The translations under genes were made by a program, and so were the position numbers. Below are positions 10,740-21,499 of a stretch of 64,000 bases of DNA, one piece after another (within the stretch, counting starts at the first letter, position 1; every line of letters begins with the position of its first letter). The stretch is from Cacajao melanocephalus (Eukaryota; Chordata; Mammalia; Primates; Pitheciidae). The stretch spans positions 1-64,000 of the forward strand of contig CAUYLG010065891.1 in the NCBI GenBank assembly GCA_963573385.1. Reading direction: 5' to 3'. The notes beneath the pieces are model-generated. The model saw only the letters and a program-made list of their open reading frames with translations. It was not told where the DNA came from and did no database searches.

Positions 10740-11137
10740 CTTATCTGTGTCACCAACCAAATTTCATCTTTAATTGTAACTCTCACAGTTCCCACATGTC
10801 ATGGGAGGAACCCAGCGGTAGGTGATTGAATCATGGGGGTGGGTCTTTCCCGTACTGTTCTCGTGAGAATGAATGAGTCTCATGAGATCGGATGGTTTTA
10901 AAAATGGGAGTTCCCTGCACAAGCTCTCCCTTTGCCTGCTGCCATCCACATAAGATGTGACTTACTCCTCCTTGCCTTCTGCCATGATTGTGAGGCCTCC
11001 CCGGCCATGTGGAACTGTGAGTCCAGTTAAACCTCTTTCTTTTGTAAATTGCCCAGTCTTGGGTATATCCTTATCAGCAGTCAGATGTTTGCATGGGAGT
11101 GTGACCTTTGTAACTTCACTGGAAACGGACTAATACA
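10740..11137 (+). mobile_element. THE1: THE1-type MaLR solo LTR, 5' truncated, with a 40-bp insertion
   Basis: Sense-orientation THE1/MST landmarks occur in order: 'gattgaatcatgggggtggg', 'gttctcgtgagaatgaatga', 'cctgcacaagctctcccttt', 'gccatgattgtgaggcctcc', 'ttaaacctctttcttttgta' and the terminal 'aaacggactaataca'. The first ~20 bases are weak or absent. Between 'atcagcag' and 'ggaaacggac', positions 11081-11120 hold 40 bases that are foreign to the family. Confidence 0.9.
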
Positions 11138-12489
11138 ACTCCCTTCTGGCGCCCACAGCCCCCAGGGCTCACTTCCCTCCCAGTTCCTCTCACTGTTTTC
11201 CTGTGTGTCCCCTCTCCTCAAAAAGGGGAGGAGGGATCTGCATTTCAGTAGCTCCCAAGCCCAGCGTTGGGGCCCCAACACTAGCAGATGATGCTTAATT
11301 CATGTGGGTTGAGTGAGTGAATTGATTCCCTCACTTCCAGGGGCTTTGTAGCAGTCAGCAGGGCTGTACTCCCTGGTCAGCAGCGTGCAGGGCCTGGGGT
11401 GGCCCGAGCCTCAGAAACCAGCCACAGCTGCCAGTCCCTGCCCCATGAGAGTGAGCGTCCACTGAGACTTCTCTTCCTGAGGCCAGGCTTGGGGACTTGG
11501 CAAAGTTGAATTGTTGTCATGGTGAGGATAGGGACTAGGGGGAGCCTTTAGTGATCTGAGGGAATAGCTGGGAGTCTACTCAGAGCTCAGCAGGGCACAG
11601 AGCTTACCCAACAACAGAGATAGGGAGACCTGGTTCAAGCCATCTTCTGCCATGTGACCTTGGGGAGGTCACTTAGCCACTGATCTGCTTTGTCATCTGT
11701 ACTTGCAAGGTAGTGTGAACCACTGTCCTGTTGAACAGTCCATGGAGAGGACAACACAAAGGCTCTTGGTGACTCACAAAGGTTTCTACAAATTTGAAGG
11801 CTAATTCAAGAGTTCATGCTCCAAGGCCAAGCCTACAAGTGCTGTAATCCCAGCACTTTGGGAGGCTGAAGTGGGAGGATTGCTTGAGGCCAGGAGTTCA
11901 AGACCAGCCTGGGCAACATAACGAGACCCTGTCTCTATAAAAGTAATTTTTGTTTTTTAAAAAAGTTCATTTTCTAAAGGGTTTGGCAAAATGAAACTTG
12001 TGACAGGCAAAAAAATGAGCAAAGGATTGTACTGATATTTTAAAACTCACTTAAAAACATGTTCTATGTAAAGACAGACAGTGAGAGAGCTGCTTAATTT
12101 TTCAAAAGGGTTCCTACGCAAGCAATCTCACTCGTCACCTTCCAGAGTCCTGGAGGGCTTAGCTATCCCTATTTTTTAGATGAGGAAACTGAGGCTCAGA
12201 GCTGCAGTATGACTTTCTCCAGCTTTAAACCCAGAGGTGGAGTCCAGTGGCTTGGATTCAGGTCACATGGCATCCTTGTGGGTAGGGATGGAGGAAGGAG
12301 GAGTAAGATGTTCCATCATGTTCTAGCCTGCAAATGAGGCAGGAGAATAGGGTCTGGAGGCAGGGAACCCAAGTTTCATTTCAAGCTGACTTCCTAGAAC
12401 TAAATTGAAAGGAAAATCCTAACTTTCCACTCCTAAGTAACAAAAGGATCAGAGGCTACTCCTTTTGCAAATCTCCGCCTTTTCTGTGT
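11138..12489. other. Non-coding, with MIR fragments
   Basis: A + strand MIR piece is visible near 11605-11720 ('gccatgtgaccttggggagg', 'cacttagccactga'). A reverse MIR piece lies near 12165-12260 ('agatgaggaaactgaggctc'). The remainder looks unique and no gene was recognised. Confidence 0.5.
11835..11955 (+). mobile_element. FLAM: Alu-related left monomer (FLAM-like)
   Basis: A single Alu arm from 'ctgtaatcccagcactttgg' to 'gagaccctgtctctataaaa', without a second monomer. Imperfect flanking repeats 'agttcat' (11811 and about 11965) suggest its insertion site. Confidence 0.8.
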
Positions 12490-12895
12490 GGCAGATGGGA
12501 AATTGAAAGTACTTCTGATTGGTTGCTTTTTGCAACCAATCAGACGTTTGCATAGGAGTGTAACTTTGTAACTTCACTTTAGCCTCTGATTGGTTGCTTT
12601 CCACAACCAATCAGATGCTTGCATGGGAGTGTGACCTTTGTAATTTCACTGATTGCTGGCCACCACTTCATGTAAGTGAGGTGAACACCAGATGGCCAAC
12701 GGGGAACCTCTAGGGGGTGTTTGGACCCAAGAAGATTCTGTATCTGGGGCTTTCGAGCCCCTGCTCGGCCCACTCCCTCACTGTGGAGTGTACTTTGATT
12801 TCAGTAAATCTCTGCTTTTTTTTGCTTCATTCTTTCTTTGCTTTGCTGTGCGTTTTGTCTAGCTCTTTGTTCAAAACACCAAGAACCACATGGCG
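12490..12895 (+). mobile_element. ERV-type LTR-like element with tandem CCAAT repeats
   Basis: A 71-bp tandem duplication (units start at 12517 and 12588) carries inverted ATTGG/CCAAT pairs. It is followed by 'ggggctttcgagcccctgctcgg', a GC-rich core, and then 'cagtaaatctctgc' near 12800, a probable decayed AATAAA polyadenylation signal. A T/C-rich R/U5-like end follows. The order (repeated CCAAT enhancer, core, poly(A) signal) is that of an ERV1-class LTR. The family is uncertain and no viral genes follow. Sequence to about 13085 may be a second LTR fragment. Confidence 0.5.
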
Positions 12896-13093
12896 GGATC
12901 TAGGATCCAGAGAGATGAAGCCCTTGTGTCACCCCATGGCAGGATCCAGTCATATCATTCCTCCCAGCATCACCTCATCGCAAGATTCAATCAGATCATT
13001 CCTCACTACCCTCTCACCATAAAATCTCCCCCAATCACCAGCTTGAGGAGACACATTTAAGCTCAATTCCCATCTCCGTGCTTGGTAGCTTTT

Positions 13094-13762
<669 letters not shown>

Positions 13763-16269
13763 CCTTGCAATCAACTTTTTTCTCTCCAAAAACCCCAATG
13801 CTTTAGTGTTGGGCTTCCCCTTGCACACAGGCAAATGAGACCGTTTATTGCTTGTTGACACTTCCTCCTGCAGCGTTCTCAGATTCCCTGCTGGCAAGAC
13901 CCACCCTTCTTCCAGTTCCTAGGGCCGCCATTCCCATTCGTGCCTCTTAAGGCTTGAATTCCGGCCTCCATGGCATCGCCTCTCTACAAGTCTCTAATCC
14001 AATTCTGGAGGGAGGTTTTCTGTGTGATTCAGTTCCTCTTTAGCTGCACCTCCAATTCTTTATTGGAATGGACATTTGTTGAGCTCTATGTAGCACTTGA
14101 CGAGTTGCTCTCCAAAGATCATCTTTAATCCCTGGAGCTCTGTCCCTTTTGCAGCTGTGGTGATATTGTGCACCGATCAGATCCCAGACTTTAAAATCAG
14201 AGTCCTGGGTAAGCCTCATCTCCAGGTGGTTGGGCAAGGGCAGGTGACCTTGCACTGGTCACAGAGCCTGGGTCTCCTCATCTTTGGCGGGACAACATAA
14301 GTGCCCACTTCCTAGGTACTGTGAGGGCTGAGATGAGGTACCTGGCATACAGACCACAGGCCATCAGCAGTAACTGTGACTGTTGTGTGGAACTGAGGCT
14401 TCGAGTAGGTGGTAATAAAGGCATATTCAGTGGATGGACTCATGACTGTGCAGATGTGTCTCAGCCTTGAGCAAATTTCTTGCAGCTGGAAGGAGGTGGG
14501 TGTCAGGGGAAACTTTTTCCTCCCTGAGAAAACCTGATGATGCTAATTGGAATTCAGATGGTGCTAAGCTGCTAGGCTTGAGGGAGGCAGGCACGAAGTC
14601 ATCGGCCTTCTTGTTTAAAGAGAGTTGTAATTCTCCAGAGGATGAGGAACCAGGCGCTTCACTCCAGCAGGGAAATAGGCATGTGGGTTGGTGGAGCCAG
14701 GCCAGCTGAACAACCCTGCCTAATCGGTGTCCCTCAGCTAATCAATACCTATGAGGGAGGTGGACAGGGGGTCCACTCCTGGGGTCTGGGAGTTGCTGCT
14801 GGGAGGCTGCACAGTGCTGGGTCCCTGGGGAAAAACAGGAACTTCTGCTCTGGGGGCTGTGAGTGGGACACCTGGACCAGCCCCCTCCAGCTCCAATTCT
14901 ATAAGAAAATGATCAGAGATGAACAGAATTGCATCCAGAGGTGCCCTTCTCTCCCCGACAGTAAATACTGCAGATACTAATAGCTAGTGCAATTTTGAAA
15001 AATGAGTTTGGGCATGAGGCATGATGGGAAAAGGTTAACCACTTTTCAGCACAATACGGATATCGGGGTAGTGAGTGAGGGGAGGTGTAATCCTTCCTAA
15101 GAATGGGAAACAGTCTTTCCTCTAAAGGATTAAGCTAAACTCAAGATCTGTCTTGGAACAGGAGGGCTTCTCTGGGGAGACCCGCTTTGCCTGGGGGACC
15201 TCATTTGTATTCTTGCCTGGCCTGGGCTCTCCACCCACCCTCCGGAGCCCGCATGACGCTGCAGGGGCCAATAGGTCAGGACCCTTCTGCTCATGGGATG
15301 CTGAGAGCAAGCCCCTTGGCTGCCTGGGTTAGCAGAAGGACAGTGGAGCAGCACTTGGTCAGGGTGGGTGCTTGACTCTGGGTGAGTCCACCCTGCTAAG
15401 GGCCCCACCAGGCCAGGACAAGTTGTGGGGGATCAGCACTGAGGGAGGCCTCTGAGACCTCAAAGCCCAGAGTTCTCTCTCATGGCCCCTGCAACTTCTG
15501 GGTATCTCTGGGAGACTTAGAAACAGCCATTCCTAGGGTCTGGCCCATACCTCATGGAAAGCCCAGGCCAGCCCCTAGGGTTTCTGTGGCCCCTGCCCAG
15601 GACACAACCCGTCTAGTTGCTCATCCCTATTTCTGTGGTGACGAATGTCCTCTCAGGGCAGGCCACTGGGTTCAGGTTGTGGCAGCAGATTTGGAGCACC
15701 TGATATGTGCCAGATCCTTGGAGTGGATAAGGCTTGAGGTGACAAGAACCTCGGGTGCTGTGGATGGAGCCCAGAGGAGGAAGGGGTCCTAACACTGCCT
15801 GGGGTGAGGGCTGGAAGTGCCCTCAGGATAAGGGTGAGCTTCTTCTTTCCCTTCAAAGTCAGGAGTCCAGATTCCCAAGCCTCAGGAATCACTAGTGCCC
15901 AGCGCAGACTCAGCAGACATTTGCCAAGAGGTCCCACTCTCTTGCCAAGATGTCCCGATCGTGAAATGATCCAGTTACCTGTCCTCCTACTCCCTGGCTG
16001 CACCTGGGAGTTTGCTCCATGCAAACAAATAAAGCCCTGATGGGGGAAATTCCAGCAAGACATAAAGTCCCCGGCAGCTCTGCCCTTTCCTCACATTGTG
16101 ACCTTGAGTCAACCCCTGAGCCTCAGTTTCCCCAAGACTGGTTTGAGAAAGTGAAACCAGCTGTGACCAACTCAAGCCTTTCAAAAAAGTGCTTCCAGGC
16201 CCCTCAGGGGCTCATTTGCATTCTTGGAATAAAAATGTTGACTGTACTTCATGGCCAGCCGCACATTTA
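13763..16269. other. Non-coding, mostly unique sequence with a MIR-like piece
   Basis: A MIR-like fragment (+) is faintly visible at 14185-14360. No gene was recognised at 14360-16269. The small frames overlap on both strands with no family signature. Confidence 0.4.
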
Positions 16270-16600
16270 AATGCTTATGCAAGGTTTATTTTGGAGAAGC
16301 AACTCTCTGGAATGCTGGCAGGGCAGCCCGCCTCTGCCTCCCCTGGGGGAGGCAATCAGCCCCCAACCGAGGCAGGAGCTGAGGAGGGGCAGAGCCTCCA
16401 GGTCCCGGGGGAGGCGCCGTCCAATGAGAGCCTCACCCCAGGGGCTGTCGCGAGGCTGTTGGGAAATGTCTCATTTTTATATGTAAATAAATCATTTCCA
16501 GAGATTGCTCTGATCGCAGCAGGCTGCTGCTAAAATGTTTTAAGTGGGTCCTTTGCCATTGTAAACTTTGTTAAGGATTATTATCGAGTTTGGTTCTTGT
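16270..16600. promoter_or_regulatory. Candidate conserved non-coding element
   Basis: Repeat-free block. It has an AT-rich core at 16465-16590 with SOX-like ACAAAG/ATTGT cores ('cattgtaaactttgttaagg'), a 'tgtaaataaat' forkhead-like core and a 'ctgctgctaaaa' run, flanked by GC-rich sequence. This composition is typical of deeply conserved vertebrate enhancers, but conservation cannot be judged from one sequence. Confidence 0.3.
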
Positions 16601-17309
16601 TTTTTTTTGTTTTGTTTTTTCCTGCTGATTTCACTGAATCACCAACTCCTGGGACTCTAGCATGTTCTGCCATTGTACCCTGCTTGCATAGCTCTGTGGA
16701 CAGAGAGCTCACTTCCTCCAGGCTGCCCATTCTGTGGTTGCATGCAGCAGGGACTGTCAGAAAGGGCTTCTTTCGGAGTGAGCTGGATGGAATTGGAACT
16801 CTCTTCCTGTAGCTTTCCTTGCTGCATCCTGAGCCACACCTTTCTCTGGCCCCACAGAACACACTTGTTCTCTCTTCCCTCCGCCACATTCTGCATGTAT
16901 AGGACCAGGGCTTCCACCTCCTTGCCAAAGCTTGCAACATCCTCCATCGCCTGGCCCTGCGCCTTCTGCATCCTCAGCCGCTCACACCCTTACTTCCCAT
17001 GCTCCAACCCATTGGCTGTGGTGTCGCACAGGTATACCCAGAAGGGTTTCCCCTGGGGCCTCTGGCCAGACGCTCCTCCTCCAGGCTTCCTTCTGAGGAT
17101 CCCAGCTCACATGTCACTTCCTTAGAGAGGTTTCCCTGACCGTCCTAGGTAAAGGGCCCCGCAATCTCATCCCTTTTATTCATTGCGCCTTATGTTCCTT
17201 CAGAGCCTGTGACAATATTTGATTCTAATACAACACAATATAATATTTACTGACTTACATGTTGCTGCCTGGATAATTAGAATGTGTCTTGAAGATGGGT
17301 GTTTGTCTT
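16601..17309 (+). mobile_element. L2: Probable L2 LINE remnant in its second half
   Basis: From about 17080, 'cacttccttagagaggtttc' and 'cctgaccgtcctaggtaaag' resemble the L2 3' region. 16601-17080 is less clear and may be unique. Confidence 0.4.
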
Positions 17310-17662
17310 TGGATAAGTCTGTTCTTACATTGCCATGCAGAAATACCTGAGACTGGGTAATGTAAAAGAAAAGAGGTTTAATTGACTTATGGTTCTGCAG
17401 GCTGTACAGGAAGCATAATGTTGGCATCTGCTTGGCTTTTGGGAAGGCCTCAGGAAACATGGCTGGGAGCAGGAGGAGGAGAGAGGGAAGGTGCCATACA
17501 CTTCTAAGCAACCGGATCTCTCAAGAACTCTGTTACGAAAATAGCACCAAAGGGGGAAATCCACCACAATGATCCAATCACCTCCCACCAGGCCTCACCT
17601 CCAACATTAGGGATTACAATTCAACATGAGATTTGGGTGGGGACACAGACCTAAACTGTATC
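17310..17662 (-). mobile_element. MST: MST-type MaLR solo LTR (inverted)
   Basis: The + strand reads 'gttcttacattgccatgcag', 'tacctgagactgggtaatgt', 'ggttctgcaggctgtacagg', 'cacctcccaccaggcctcac', 'caacatgagatttgggtggg' and ends 'ctgtatca'. This is the reverse complement of MSTA/MSTB-like LTRs. The middle (17470-17540) is shortened against the consensus. Confidence 0.85.
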
Positions 17663-18364
17663 AGCCTTGCATCCTGCTGTAATCCCAGGCCCAATAAATT
17701 CACATTCTAGGAATGTGGTGCCTACCTTCTCAGAGTCACCTTGCCAAGATTCTCTGCAAAATGCAGGTTCCTGTCCCTCATTCGTGGCTTTCTCTCTGGA
17801 TATTCTCCTTAGTTTATATTAAGCATGTTCAGACTCAGCAGCAGAAGCATCATTTATAAAGGAAAGAGGTTTAATGGACTCACAGTTCCACATGGCTGGG
17901 GAGGCCTCAAAATTATGGTGGAAGACAAAGAATTTGTTACTTAAACAAATTCTTACTCAGAGGACCAATATATAAAACAGCTGAAGGTGATGTCGTTGAA
18001 TGAGGGGGAGGAAAAAAAGGTCTCCTGACCCCTCAGCCTCCTGGCTCTCAGTGTGGTCCCTGAGGCACCTGCAGAGATGTCTGTTTCCTGCCTGCCCATG
18101 CTCATGGCGCCTTAGTCTGCTAACAGTGCCCAGTTTTCCTCTGGGGACTCACCCTCACCCATTCTCAGATGGAGACTTCCTCCACCAGGCCCAACCAGTC
18201 TGCCAGTGCCACATCCTGGCCACAGTGATTGATTCAGGAAGGGCCTCGGACTCAGGATGTCCCAAAGAGTCTGACCTTGGAAACCATCCTGGGCACACTG
18301 AGGCAGAAGCTTGATAGGCTGGTTGGGCTCAAGCCACTGTCTTTGTTTTTTTTTTTTTTTTTTT
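17663..18364. other. Non-coding, with a short duplicated LTR piece
   Basis: Mostly unique. Positions 17852-17929 duplicate part of the THE1-type LTR that lies 612 bp downstream. A T-run occupies about 18345-18364. Confidence 0.5.
17852..17929 (-). repeat. 78-bp local copy of THE1-type LTR sequence
   Basis: Identical to 18464-18541 except for one base (a versus c, seven bases before the middle GG of the 'ttccacatggc' core). Both copies share non-consensus bases ('aaaattatggtggaagacaaa' region), so one was copied from the other after those changes arose. The copy lacks both LTR ends. Confidence 0.9.
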
Positions 18365-19123
18365 AACCTTATAACAGAATACTTGAAACTGGGTAATTTA
18401 CAAGAAAAGGAATGTATTAGTCCATTTTCATGCTGCTGATAAAGACATATCTGAGACTGGATAATTTATAAAGGAAAGAGGTTTAATGGACTCCCAGTTC
18501 CACATGGCTGGGGAGGCCTCAAAATTATGGTGGAAGACAAAAGCAAAGGGACATCTTACATGGCAGCCAGCAAAGAGAGAGCTTGTGCAGGGAAACTCCT
18601 CTTAATAAAACCATCAGATCTTGTAAGACTTATTCACTATCATGAGAATAGCGTGGGAAAGACCCACCCCCATGATTCAATTACCTCCTTCCTGGTCCCT
18701 CCCACTACACGTGGGAATTGTGGGAGCCATAATTCAAGATGAGATTTGGGTGGGGACACTGCCAAACCATATCAAGGAACTGATTTCTTACAATTATAGA
18801 GGCTGAGAAGTCCCAGGTGGAGTGGCCACATCTGGTGAAGACTTTCTTGCTGATGAGGGCTCTCTGCAGAGTCCCAAGATGGCGCAGGGCATCCCATGAT
18901 GAGGGGGCTGCACATGCTAGCTCAGGCCTCTCCTCATTTCTTTACAGAGCCACCAGTTCTGCTCCCACAATAATCCATTAATCCATTAATCCATGAGTAG
19001 ATTAATCCATTCATCAGGGCAGAGCCCTCAAGACCCAATCACCTCTAAAAGGCCCCACTTCTCAATACTGTCACACTGGAGATCAAACTTCAATATGAGT
19101 TTTGGAGGGGACAAACATTCTGG
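18365..19123 (-). mobile_element. Older MaLR-like LTR, interrupted by a THE1-type LTR
   Basis: The left piece, 'ataacagaatacttgaaact' and 'gggtaatttacaagaaaagg', continues after the insertion with 'ctgatttcttacaattatag' and 'gaggctgagaagtcccaggt'. It runs on through 'cccaatcacctctaaaaggc' to 'gttttggaggggacaaacat'. Together these read as one inverted LTR-type repeat. Confidence 0.7.
18413..18774 (-). mobile_element. THE1: THE1-type solo LTR with intact ends and 5-bp TSD
   Basis: The + strand starts TGTATTAGTCC and ends AACCATATCA. The direct repeat AGGAA at 18408-18412 and 18775-18779 is the 5-bp target duplication expected for this class. No internal region remains, so this is a recombined solo LTR. 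Confidence 0.95.
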
Positions 19124-20011
19124 CCATTGCTGTCAGGATCTGCAAATGTTTGGCAAAGCCAAAACCGAGTATGGCAGACTCAAGAGATGGAGAGAAGCAG
19201 GCAGTCCTGGTGACATCGTCAGGACGCCTGGATCTGGCTCTACCCCAAATCCTGAACTTTACAGAGACCTGAGCCAAAAGTTGTGCCTACTTTGCTTGAG
19301 CCTGTTTGAGCTGGGCTTTCTCTCACTAATAACTGAGAGAATCCTGACTGTGACACTAAGGTACATAGAACACGGTTTGAAAACCACTGCTGTATATCAT
19401 CCAAACGTTTGGCAGAAGGCATTTGATGCTTTTGTTTCTGCTGGTTTGTTTTCATGGGTAATAATAAAGATAATAATAATTAAAACTTTTGTTTCTTTAG
19501 TAAAAGATTTGATGAAAAGCTTTCATCAAATTTTCAACATAATATCATGAAAAATAACTACTTCTGTCCTGTAGCTGAAGACACTGAAGGGAAGTGAGGT
19601 TGATGGATTTGCCCAAAGACACTGTATAAATAAATAACAGAAATGCCTCTGCGAGACTTTTCCAGAATTTATGGCAAATATGATAGAAATGGATTCATAT
19701 CTTAATTGCACAAAGAACTTACATAAATTGCTAGACAAAACAACATTTAAAGAAAACAAATATAAAGCAATCTCTCTGTAGATCACCGAGTAAGGAATAT
19801 AAACAGAAAATTCAGAAAAGAAGTAATTCAAGAAATAATAAATGGAAAAAAATTACTCATCAATAATTTAAGAAATTCAAATTGAAATAAAAAGATAATA
19901 TTTTTCTCATTTTAAAAATGTACAAAGATGAAAACAAATACCAAATGCTGACCTGGATGTGGAACAATTGATACCCTTTCATGATATTGATAGTAATGTA
20001 AATTAATGCAA
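19124..20011. other. AT-rich non-coding sequence
   Basis: Positions 19440-20010 are AT-rich and may be old LINE sequence, but I could not assign a family. The 185-codon frame at 18993-19550 runs out of the LTR repeat and is not a credible gene. Confidence 0.35.
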
Positions 20012-20415
<404 letters not shown>

Positions 20416-21074
20416 AACCATTAAATTATTATGAAAATGACAATTATATATATAAAAAAGTGCCTACATGAAAGCACACTTAGAATATAAAGTTAAGTGA
20501 CTAGCAGGTATCCAATTATATAAAATCATAACCATGCAATGAAAATCCCTAGGTACAGACAAATATGAAAGAAAGGAAATGTGTCTCCAAGAACTCCAGA
20601 GCCGTTCCCTGAAGGAGGTAAAGATTCTCCAGAGGCCAACTCATTCCAGAGGCATGGATGGCTGGTTCTTCTCTCCATTTAATTTAAAAAAATATATGTT
20701 CTTTCTCACTAAAAAAAAAAAAAAAAAAAAAAACCAATTTCTAGAGAATTCTACGAATGGTGAGCCACACTCTGGAGTGTCACTTCCACCAATGCAGGGC
20801 GACCAGTGGAGGTGGCTCACAGGCCAGGGCTCACCGGAGCCACCCTCACTCCTGACACATTCCCTCATCTCCTGCTTCTTCCGCTCACATCTTTGTCTCA
20901 CTTGATTTTTGCCCAAAATCTTATCATCTTACAAAACTGAAACTCTTTGAAATTCAGCTTCTGTGAAGACTCTGAGAGCTCCAAAGTGCTTAACTGAGGC
21001 CTTTATCTGGGAAAGAAAATCTGGACTCAGCCTTCTGAGGGCTGTTGAAGCTCAAACCGCCAGCATGCCAACTT
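20416..21074. other. Non-coding sequence with a poly(A) run
   Basis: An A-run of about 23 bases lies at 20711-20733. No Alu body precedes it. 20740-21070 looks unique and no gene was recognised. Confidence 0.4.
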
Positions 21075-21385
21075 CCACAATGATTCCGCCAACACAGGGC
21101 AAGCACAGCCACCACCACAAAAAACACAATCCAGCAACTGTAACAAAACCCACAACAGCCAGCACATCCCCACAGCTGCAAAATACAACCCCAACTCTAC
21201 AACCACAGCAGTGACCGCAGCTCCAGCGATTTTCACAACAAACCCAATAACCACGCCAACTCCAACAACCACAGCTACAGCTCCCGGAATAACCACAGAC
21301 CGCAGCAACTGGACACAATTTTAGCAACAGCTGCAATCACAGTCACAACAGCTCCAATAACCACTACAACACCCACAGCAGCGGG
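21075..21385 (+). repeat. C/A-rich degenerate repeat tract (CAA/CCA/CAG units)
   Basis: About 310 bases composed almost wholly of C and A on the + strand, built from ACAACA, CCACAA, CAGCAA and CCAACTCC-like units that are too diverged to set a period. It produces long low-complexity frames: Val/Gly/Ala-rich on one strand, Thr/Pro-rich on the other. Confidence 0.75.
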
Positions 21386-21499
21386 CGTTTGCTCATCACC
21401 TTTTATGAGCCAGGCTCCGTATCAAGTGCTTGTCACATATTATCTCACATAGCCTTCCAGCAGCCCCAGGAGGTAGAGATATACATGCATGCTTTTTTG

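Noticed and set aside
18993..19550. 185-codon + strand frame
   Set aside because: Its first third is LTR repeat sequence and the rest is AT-rich unique DNA.
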